A DNA stretch of 13,882 bases from Bacteroidales bacterium (GTDB lineage Bacteria > Bacteroidota > Bacteroidia > Bacteroidales > UBA932): the NCBI GenBank assembly GCA_024683255.1, contig JAIKYL010000009.1:1-13882 (forward strand). Reading direction: 5' to 3'. Under the pieces are notes generated by a model. That model had not been told where the DNA came from. It searched no databases and worked only from the letters and a program-made list of their open reading frames with translations. A program made the translations under genes and the position numbers. Positions 8,072 to 13,882 of the stretch are shown one piece after another (position 1 is the first letter of the stretch; every line of letters begins with the position of its first letter).

Positions 8072-9384
8072 TGGTGCGCCGGATACTTCTTTGTCTTACG
8101 GTTCTGTCTCTGTGTCTGGGTGCCCGGGCGCAGATTGTGAACCATCTGCATGTGGACCAGGAGACCTTCCTGCGTTATGCGCATGGCCGGATGCAGGAGT
8201 TCAATCCGGAAAACCTGTTCCTGGCCGATTCCCTTTATCAGGCGGGCGTCCTTCAGAACAATTTCCGCTATAAGTGCCTGGGACTCTCCCTGGAGATGCC
8301 CGTTCGCTTCTTCCAGGGTGATTACGCGCGGATGGACTCCACGGCCGTGGAGATCAAGGAACTCCTTGCCGATCGCAAAGACCTGCGGGAATTCTACTTC
8401 TCCACCCTGCACGAGTACTGTGAATTCCTCATCCAGACAGACCGCGTTTCGGAAGCGGTGCTGGAAGCGCGGGCCATGGAGCGCCTGGCATCGGCCGAGA
8501 AGAAGCCGGCGGGAAGAATGTACGCGTACCGTATTATCGGCATTATCCAGAGCTACCGCGACAATCCTTCGCTGGCCATCCTGAACTTGGAAAAGGCTGT
8601 CCGGTTCAGCCGTGAGGCGCGGCAGGAGCTGGACCTGCCCAACCTCTACATCCTGCTGGCCCAGGAGAACGTGAAACTGAAGCAGTTCACCCAGGCCGAC
8701 GACTATTGCCTCAAGGCCGAAGAATACGAGTCCTTCTTCCCCTCCATTCACGTGAAGGCGCTCATGACGCGGGCCATCCTGTATAACGCCCAGGGCAACA
8801 TGAATGAATTCTGGCGCTGCTACTCTTCGCTGATGGCCGATCCCCGCTACGCGGTCCAAACCGATGCGGATTCCCGTACAAACCTGGACATCACTTATTT
8901 ACGCTCACAGGGCCTCTTCCAGGAAGCCTTGGAGAAGGCCGATGCGCTGGGTTCCGTGCGTGCACGCCTGGAGCAAAAGCACGGCATCTACGCCAGTTTG
9001 GGAAATTATAGCGATGCATACGATAACCTTTCCCAGCTCCTTAACGAAAAAGACTCCGTCTACATCAAGGTGCAGAATGAGGACCTGGCCATCCTGGATG
9101 CGGAGATGAACAACGCCCAGCTGCGGGAAGAGACCCAGCGGCTCAAGGCACAGAACCAGACAACCATCCTCATCGGTTTCCTGGTGATGTTTGCCATTGC
9201 CTTCCTGTCCATCCTCATACAGCAATGGCGCCTGAGGGAGAACCTGGACCAGATGAAGGCCACCAACAACGCCATGCTGGTGGCGCGCCGGGCATACCAG
9301 AAGGCACTGGATGCCAAGGAGGCCGAGAATTCCCTCAAAATTAAGATATTACAAAACAGAAAGACCAATTCCTTCAAGCTATGA
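8071..9384 (+). CDS. Kinase-less membrane sensor, paralogue-like to the upstream histidine kinase
   Basis: Signal peptide 1-21 (GARAQ), helical TPR-like repeats about 35-330, one transmembrane helix about 365-385, then a cytoplasmic coiled coil. The layout repeats that of the kinase at 5681. The juxtamembrane helices match too: ILDAEMNNAQL (341-351) against ELDVAMDKAAL in the kinase. The coiled coil runs into LKIKILQN (422-429), which aligns with the AKTRFVQN that directly precedes the kinase H-box, and then stops at KTNSFKL with no HisKA or ATPase domain. The stop overlaps the next ATG (ATGA), and no H-box or ATPase motif is seen in other frames downstream, so this is a sensor-only protein and not a sequencing frameshift. 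It could pair with the kinase as a second receptor chain, or work with the two-helix protein next to it. Its start uses the TAATG coupling to the regulator. Role not known. Confidence 0.85.
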   Translation: MVRRILLCLTVLSLCLGARAQIVNHLHVDQETFLRYAHGRMQEFNPENLFLADSLYQAGVLQNNFRYKCLGLSLEMPVRFFQGDYARMDSTAVEIKELLADRKDLREFYFSTLHEYCEFLIQTDRVSEAVLEARAMERLASAEKKPAGRMYAYRIIGIIQSYRDNPSLAILNLEKAVRFSREARQELDLPNLYILLAQENVKLKQFTQADDYCLKAEEYESFFPSIHVKALMTRAILYNAQGNMNEFWRCYSSLMADPRYAVQTDADSRTNLDITYLRSQGLFQEALEKADALGSVRARLEQKHGIYASLGNYSDAYDNLSQLLNEKDSVYIKVQNEDLAILDAEMNNAQLREETQRLKAQNQTTILIGFLVMFAIAFLSILIQQWRLRENLDQMKATNNAMLVARRAYQKALDAKEAENSLKIKILQNRKTNSFKL

Positions 9385-9809
9385 AATGGAAACTCTCATC
9401 CCTGTTCAGATATCATAAACACGAACTCATTGCGCTGCTGCTGTTCTTTGCCGGCGGCTCGCTGGGCATGTTGGGCCTTATCCAGCGCGTTCCCCTGGTG
9501 CTGGGTATCGTGGGCATTGTGATCCTGGCATCCGGACTTTTTTTCTATTGCCTCAACTACTCTTCGGAAAAGGTGTACAAGAACTACTACAAGGAGAGCT
9601 ACGAGATTGAGCATGAAACCATTGAGGACGAAATCCGGAAGTCCATGGTGTACCACCGCTATCAGGAGGCCGTGATTAACCGGTACGAGAGCGCCTGCCG
9701 GGACCTGGGCCTTTCCACCGAACAGAAGGACTGGCTACTCACCCTGCTGATGGACGAAAAGAAGAAAGTGGACGAAGAACTTGAGGCGCAAAGTGGCGGA
9801 CACATTTAA
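9381..9809 (+). CDS. Small membrane protein with two transmembrane helices, unknown
   Basis: A 142-residue protein with two hydrophobic helices at about 14-34 (LIALLLFFAGG onward) and 38-60 (VPLVLGIVGIVILASG), joined by a very short turn. A charged, helical tail of some 80 residues follows, rich in Glu, Lys and Tyr (KVYKNYYKESYEIEHE). Both ends are probably cytoplasmic, with Lys/Arg/His before helix 1 and charged residues after helix 2. No cysteine motif, enzyme motif or known domain was recognised. It is translationally coupled to the kinase-less sensor by a 4-base ATGA overlap and followed 12 bases later by the M28 peptidase. This close link suggests a partner of the sensor, perhaps carrying its signal across the membrane; that is inference only. 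Confidence 0.8.
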   Translation: MKWKLSSLFRYHKHELIALLLFFAGGSLGMLGLIQRVPLVLGIVGIVILASGLFFYCLNYSSEKVYKNYYKESYEIEHETIEDEIRKSMVYHRYQEAVINRYESACRDLGLSTEQKDWLLTLLMDEKKKVDEELEAQSGGHI

Positions 9810-9821
9810 AGCTTACTGGAT

Positions 9822-11252
9822 ATGAAACGGATTTACACCCTGCTCGCCACGGCCCTGCTGGCCGCCGGCGTGTCTCTGGGAGCCTTTGCCCAGGACAAAG
9901 TTGTGAAGAAAATCATTGAGACGGGCACCACCGACAACCGGACCATGGAGCATGCCGATTTCCTGATAAACAGGATCGGAGGCCGCATCGTGGGTTCCGC
10001 CGCCCTTACCCAGGCCGAAGCCTGGGTTAAGGAGCAGTTTGAATCCTGGGGCCTGGAAGTGATGGTTCAGGAAGCCGGACAGATAAACGTGGGCTTCAAC
10101 CGGGGTCCCTGGTACGGACGGATGCTCAGCGAAGACGGCATGACTCTTCACTTCGGCACACCTTCCTACACTGCAGGGACCAAGGGCAAGCAAACCGGTC
10201 ATGTGGTCATGGAACCCAAGAACCAGCGGGACTTCAATCGGATGAAAGCTGTCCTGAAGGGTGCTTGGGTGCTGTTGGATTCCCCTTCCAACGGCATGGC
10301 CCTGGACTGGAGGGAACAGAGCGACACCCTCTTCTATCGGGAGATGGTGGATGCCGGCGTTTTGGGCTTTATCCGTTCGGCAGCCGTACCGCTTCGTATC
10401 CTATACGACAGAGCACATTGCTACGATATCACCATGGAAACCCTCCCCACCGTGTGCGATATCCTGCTGGACGAGGCTCAGTACAAGGTAATCCGCGAAA
10501 AGGTGCTCCGCAAGGACATCTTCCAGCTGGAATTCGACATCCGTAACCATTTCTACCGTGGTCCCGTGAAGTACCACAATATCATCGGCATGCTCAAGGG
10601 CAGCAAGTATCCCAACGAGTATGTGATGGCCGGCGGTCACCTGGATTCCTATGATTCCGCCGCAGGTGCCGTGGACGACGGCAACGGCGCCACCGTGACC
10701 ATGGAGGCGGCCCGCCTGGTGGCCACTTCCGGTGCCAAGCCCAAGCGCACCATCCTCTTCTGCATCTGGACAGCCGAGGAATTCGGCCTGTTAGGCTCCA
10801 AGTATTTCGTTGAGAATAAAACGGTTCCGCTGGAGAAGATCTCCAATTACATCAACCGGGACGGCGGCCCGCTCTGCGCCACCAGCGTAGTGGTTCCGCC
10901 TGCCATGTATGAAGATTATGTGGAGATCTGCAAGCCGCTGGAGAACCTGAATCCGGAATTTCCCTTCACCGTTACCAAGCGCGAAGGCCCCGCCCAGCCG
11001 CGTCCCACCCGGGCCGGCGGCAGTGACCATGCGTACTTCTCCATGAACGGCGTGCCCACCCTCTCCTTCCGCGAAACGGATCCCAAGGGTTATAACTTCG
11101 AGTATGGGGAAATATGGCACACGGAAAGGGATATCTACAATAAGTTAATCCCGGAATACATGGAGCATTCCGCCGTGGTTACGGCGGTGGTCCTTTATGG
11201 CATCGCCAACCTGGACCACCTCCTTTCCCGCGAGGGTTTATACGCCGATTAA
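9822..11252 (+). CDS. Secreted M28-family zinc metallopeptidase
   Basis: Signal peptide about 1-24 (GAFAQ), then an N-terminal part with an inserted region (about 120-245) of the kind that holds a PA-like domain, and the M28 peptidase core. Metal and catalytic residues are all visible: His273 in GGHLDSYD, bridging Asp285 in GAVDDGNG, Glu319 (general base) and Glu320 in WTAEEFGLLGS, Asp347 in INRDGG, and His433 in IWHTERD. With 476 residues it is full length. It should be a two-zinc aminopeptidase or dipeptidase acting in the periplasm or outside. It is the last gene of the eight-gene run, 12 bases after the two-helix protein. Its stop is one base from the stop of the convergent dehydrogenase gene. 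Peptide substrate unknown. Confidence 0.93.
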   Translation: MKRIYTLLATALLAAGVSLGAFAQDKVVKKIIETGTTDNRTMEHADFLINRIGGRIVGSAALTQAEAWVKEQFESWGLEVMVQEAGQINVGFNRGPWYGRMLSEDGMTLHFGTPSYTAGTKGKQTGHVVMEPKNQRDFNRMKAVLKGAWVLLDSPSNGMALDWREQSDTLFYREMVDAGVLGFIRSAAVPLRILYDRAHCYDITMETLPTVCDILLDEAQYKVIREKVLRKDIFQLEFDIRNHFYRGPVKYHNIIGMLKGSKYPNEYVMAGGHLDSYDSAAGAVDDGNGATVTMEAARLVATSGAKPKRTILFCIWTAEEFGLLGSKYFVENKTVPLEKISNYINRDGGPLCATSVVVPPAMYEDYVEICKPLENLNPEFPFTVTKREGPAQPRPTRAGGSDHAYFSMNGVPTLSFRETDPKGYNFEYGEIWHTERDIYNKLIPEYMEHSAVVTAVVLYGIANLDHLLSREGLYAD

Positions 11253-11253
11253 A

Positions 11254-12441
11254 TTACGCCTTGGCCGCCATCTTGTAGATGGCTTCCATATCGGCCGGCT
11301 GCAGGACCTTGAACTGGCCCTGGGTGATGGTGTAGTTCTGGCTGCACTTACGCACCATTTCCTTTATCTCTTCGTCCGTAATATCCCTGCCGATGAGCTC
11401 GGGGATATTGATGGGCATGCCGATATGATGGTAGAAGCGTTCCATGGTCTCAATGCCCTTCAGCGCGGTCCCTTCCGGATCTGTAAGATCGTTGGGAACA
11501 TCCATCACATTCACGGCAAAGCGGACGAAACGGCCGATGTTCTCGTGCATCACATAGCGCGCCCAGCTGGGCCAGATGGCTGCCAGGCCGGCTCCGTGGG
11601 TTGCGTCAAACATACCGCTGAGCTCATGCTCCAACTGGTGGGTTGCCCAGTCTCCGTTGAGGCCGCAGCCGGTTAAATCGTTATGAGCCAAAGAGCCACC
11701 CCACATGATCTGGGCGCGGGCCCGGTAGTCTTCCGGATCCTTAAGGACATCGAAAACGCACTCCTTCATGGTGCGGAGGATGGCTTCGGCAATGGCATCG
11801 GTGAGCGTCATGTCGTCATCGTGGGAGAAATAGCGCTCCATGGTGTGCATCATGATGTCCGTCACGCCCGCCGCCGTCTGGTAAGGCGGTAGCGTAAAGG
11901 TGCGCTCCGGGTTCATGATAGCGAATTTCTGCCGGCACAGCTGGGTCCCGTAGCCGATTTTCACATCTCCGTCTTCATTGGTGATCACGGTGCTGTCGCT
12001 CATTTCGCTGCCAGCCGCCGGGATGGTGAGCACGCAACCCATCGGGAGGCACTCGGCCACATCGGCCTTGCCCAAATAAAAGTCCCAAACATCGCCGTCA
12101 TAAGGGATGCCGAAAGCGATGGCCTTGGCCGAATCAATTACGCTGCCGCCGCCCACCGAGACGATGAAATCCACCTTCTCCTTTCTGCAGAGTTCTATGC
12201 CTTTGTGAACCAGGGACAGGCGCGGATTGGGTACCACGCCGCCCAGCAGCACTATATCCAGACCTCCTTCTTGCAGAAGCTTACAAATCTTGTCCAGCAG
12301 GCCGGAACGCTTGGCGCTCCCACCGCCGTAATGGACCAGTACCTTGTGACCGCCGTATTTTTTAACCAGGCGGGCTACCTGCTCTTCGGACTCTTTTCCG
12401 AACACCACCTCTGTGGGGGCGTGATAGATAAAATCTCTCAT
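11254..12441 (-). CDS. Iron-dependent alcohol dehydrogenase (butanol dehydrogenase/YqhD type)
   Basis: A cytoplasmic NAD(P)-linked oxidoreductase of the iron-containing alcohol dehydrogenase family. Seen: GGGS (39-42) and GGGSVIDSAKAIA (97-109) of the nucleotide fold, and the metal ligands Asp195 and His199 in GVTDIMMHTMERY, His268 in THQLEHELSGM, and His282 in ATHGAGLA. The order and the 395-residue length fit the BDH/YqhD branch, which reduces aldehydes (for example butanal or toxic short-chain aldehydes) with NADPH or NADH. The exact substrate is not readable. The gene begins 38 bases after the M28 lipoprotein gene on the same strand and may be co-transcribed with it; a weak internal promoter is also possible. 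Its stop lies one base from that of the convergent peptidase gene. Confidence 0.93.
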   Translation of the reverse strand: MRDFIYHAPTEVVFGKESEEQVARLVKKYGGHKVLVHYGGGSAKRSGLLDKICKLLQEGGLDIVLLGGVVPNPRLSLVHKGIELCRKEKVDFIVSVGGGSVIDSAKAIAFGIPYDGDVWDFYLGKADVAECLPMGCVLTIPAAGSEMSDSTVITNEDGDVKIGYGTQLCRQKFAIMNPERTFTLPPYQTAAGVTDIMMHTMERYFSHDDDMTLTDAIAEAILRTMKECVFDVLKDPEDYRARAQIMWGGSLAHNDLTGCGLNGDWATHQLEHELSGMFDATHGAGLAAIWPSWARYVMHENIGRFVRFAVNVMDVPNDLTDPEGTALKGIETMERFYHHIGMPINIPELIGRDITDEEIKEMVRKCSQNYTITQGQFKVLQPADMEAIYKMAAKA

Positions 12442-12460
12442 ATCAGTTGTTTATGTTTTG

Positions 12461-12490
12461 CAAGATAGGAAAAAAAACGTCATTTTGCAA
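12461..12490 (-). promoter_or_regulatory. Possible weak promoter before the alcohol dehydrogenase gene
   Basis: On the minus strand, TTG (12490-12488), 20 bases, then TATCTTG (12467-12461), 19 bases before the start codon. It resembles the Bacteroidetes -33/-7 layout but the -7 box lacks one T. An eight-base T run lies between, so the gap could instead hold a weak termination or pause site. Confidence 0.3.
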
Positions 12491-13811
12491 CAGACGGCAA
12501 ACCGGGATGGCCGCCGGAAGAGATGGCCCGGACCGCAAAATAGTAGTTGTCCTTGCTCAGCGGGCAACTGAATTCCCTCGGCGCATCGGCGGGGATCCTG
12601 CCGGAAACGCCGGTGGGAAGGGAAGGCATCCATTCAGACTTGTCTGTTTCCCGGCAGAGTACCTGGTAAGAGATGTTCTCTTCGGGAACGGGGTCCCAGG
12701 TAATAATGGTATTGTTGTCCAACTCCATGGCATTGGCCAACCGGACATTGGCCGGGATAGCGGGAGCCATGGCCAGATTCATCACGGCTGCCAGGTTTAC
12801 ACGGATATTTCGGACCAGATAAGGGAAATCCACATAGATGGGAAGGTCTCCGTAATCAATCCCGTTTTCCGTCCGGACATCCTGATGGGTCCGCTCGTAG
12901 TCCTCACAGTACTCACACACGCGCACAGCGGTAAAACCTTCCCGGAGGAAGGAGGAATGGTCTCCGCCGCGGCGGTAACGGTCGGTCCGGTAGTTCAGGA
13001 CAATCTGCTGCTCCGGAACATAGACGGCCGCCATTTCCTTTATATAACGTGCCAGCTGACGGGAGTCACTGTCTTCGCCACTCCGGCTTTCGGAGAATAC
13101 ACGGACCTTATGATCCTCAATCAGTTCCGTTCCGCTGGCCCGAACATTACCAATCATGTCGTTGCTGAGGACGGCCATGACAGGCCAGTTTTCCTTTCTG
13201 GCAAGGGAGGCAAAATGCCGGGAACCGTCCAATCCCTGTTCCTCCCCGGAGACAAACAGGCACTTAACCGTCTGTTCCAACGGAATCCCGGAGAGGATGC
13301 GGACGGTCTCCAGCAGACAGGCCAGGCCGCTTCCGTCGTCATCGGCCCCGGGGGCGAATTGGGTGGAATCCATTACGTTAAGCACGCGGGTGTCGATATG
13401 GGCCAGAAGCAGGATTTCCCGCTCGGCTTTGCTTCCGGGCAGGGTGACCATCAGTTCCGGGACCTGCACCACTCTGTCGTATCGGCCTCCGTTCTCGCCG
13501 ACGGTATAGAAGACGCGTTCCACAAGCGGCCTCGGGCGGCCTTCTGCGGCATTTTGAGCCCAACGCTCGCATCGGCCGGCCAGATAGGCCACGGCAGCGC
13601 CGATACCTTTTTCCGGATCCGTCTGCGAGCTGAGGGTATGCCGGGTGTGCAGGGCAACCAGTTCGTTGATATACAGTTTGACGCTGTCTATGTTCACATC
13701 GGCCACGGCAGCGGCAATGACAGGGTCGGCAGCCGCCGATGTGGCTCGGCAAGAAGCCAGGAGCATGACGGCCAGAATCCCAGAGAGGAGGACGGGGAGG
13801 ATTCTTTTCAT
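12480..13811 (-). CDS. M28-family peptidase lipoprotein with C-terminal fibronectin-III-like domain
   Basis: Starts with a lipoprotein signal (VMLLASC, lipidated Cys21). The M28 core (about 40-345) has His138 in LLAHIDTR, bridging Asp157 in GADDDGSG, Glu190 (base) and Glu191 in SGEEQGL, Asp218 in LSNDMIGN, and His309 in THQD, so both zinc sites look complete. Residues about 353-443 resemble a fibronectin-III domain (ITWDPVP, YYFAVRAIS), probably for surface placement or binding. It should be a membrane-anchored aminopeptidase that trims peptides outside the cytoplasm. The start is fixed by the lipoprotein signal and a promoter box 20 bases upstream. It is divergent from whatever lies right of the window, and upstream of the alcohol dehydrogenase on the same strand. 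It shares a family, but little overall sequence, with the M28 peptidase at 9822. Confidence 0.9.
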   Translation of the reverse strand: MKRILPVLLSGILAVMLLASCRATSAAADPVIAAAVADVNIDSVKLYINELVALHTRHTLSSQTDPEKGIGAAVAYLAGRCERWAQNAAEGRPRPLVERVFYTVGENGGRYDRVVQVPELMVTLPGSKAEREILLLAHIDTRVLNVMDSTQFAPGADDDGSGLACLLETVRILSGIPLEQTVKCLFVSGEEQGLDGSRHFASLARKENWPVMAVLSNDMIGNVRASGTELIEDHKVRVFSESRSGEDSDSRQLARYIKEMAAVYVPEQQIVLNYRTDRYRRGGDHSSFLREGFTAVRVCEYCEDYERTHQDVRTENGIDYGDLPIYVDFPYLVRNIRVNLAAVMNLAMAPAIPANVRLANAMELDNNTIITWDPVPEENISYQVLCRETDKSEWMPSLPTGVSGRIPADAPREFSCPLSKDNYYFAVRAISSGGHPGLPSVAK

Positions 13812-13831
13812 GAGTAATTCGTTCTATATCA

Positions 13832-13862
13832 CAAATATAGACATTTTCACGTTAACTCCAAA
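13832..13862 (-). promoter_or_regulatory. Bacteroidetes-type promoter of the M28 lipoprotein gene
   Basis: Minus strand: TTTG (13862-13859), spacer of exactly 19 bases, then TATATTTG (13839-13832). This fits the -33 TTTG / -7 TAnnTTTG consensus of Bacteroidetes. The start codon follows 20 bases later, so the 5' leader is short. Confidence 0.75.
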
Positions 13863-13882
13863 GAATCCCTGGCCAACAACCA

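Noticed and set aside
7789..8859. Minus-strand frame of 356 codons across the regulator and the second sensor
   Set aside because: It crosses two well-supported genes on the other strand and has no recognisable motif.
9330..9420. Possible frameshift hiding a kinase domain after the second sensor
   Set aside because: No H-box or ATPase motif appears in any plus frame downstream, and the following gene starts by a clean ATGA overlap, so the short form looks real.
12442..12480. Rho-independent terminator between the M28 lipoprotein and dehydrogenase genes
   Set aside because: There is an eight-base T run on the minus strand but only a weak A/T stem before it, not enough to call a terminator.
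12447..13817. Long plus-strand open frame (456 codons) opposite the M28 lipoprotein gene
   Set aside because: The minus strand carries a lipoprotein signal, every M28 metal ligand and a promoter; the plus-strand translation shows no domain or signal peptide and is a GC-rich shadow.

Overview
The window looks like a chromosomal segment of a GC-rich member of the Bacteroidales, probably an uncultured gut or rumen type. Evidence for this: TATATTTG promoter boxes of the Bacteroidetes form (TAnnTTTG), starts preceded by A/T-rich leaders without a clear Shine-Dalgarno, signal peptides on most products, lipoproteins, a fimbrillin-like lipoprotein, and CE1-type and SGNH-type polysaccharide esterases. 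Genus cannot be fixed by eye. Twelve protein genes fill almost the whole window. No tRNA, rRNA, CRISPR, insertion sequence or riboswitch was seen, and no gap between genes exceeds about 100 bases.

Left part (1-2738): the 3' part of a CE1-like esterase (plus strand), a strong hairpin terminator, then a convergent secreted two-domain hydrolase (alpha/beta hydrolase plus SGNH hydrolase). Both look like ester-removing enzymes for plant polysaccharide. The second gene is fired from a divergent, palindromic promoter region (2739-2813).

Centre (2814-11252): eight plus-strand genes with gaps of 12 bases or less or overlaps (TAATG and ATGA couplings), almost certainly one operon. In order they are: alkaline phosphatase; a secreted 112-residue protein made of six YKSDA repeats; a fimbrillin-like lipoprotein; a sensor histidine kinase with an extracytoplasmic helical-repeat sensor; a receiver-only response regulator; a second membrane sensor that resembles the kinase but stops just before the H-box; a small protein with two membrane helices; and a secreted M28 metallopeptidase. 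I infer an envelope-sensing module tied to surface and periplasmic hydrolases. Neither the stimulus nor the output can be read from the sequence, because the regulator has no DNA-binding domain.

Right part (11254-13811): two minus-strand genes, an iron-dependent alcohol dehydrogenase and, upstream of it, an M28 peptidase lipoprotein with a C-terminal fibronectin-III-like domain. The latter has a near-perfect Bacteroidetes promoter at the window edge. The central operon and the dehydrogenase gene converge with only one base between their stop codons.

The most novel-looking items are the YKSDA protein, with a 13-residue repeat nested in a 42-residue duplication, and the kinase-less sensor with its two-helix partner next to a complete kinase/receiver pair.
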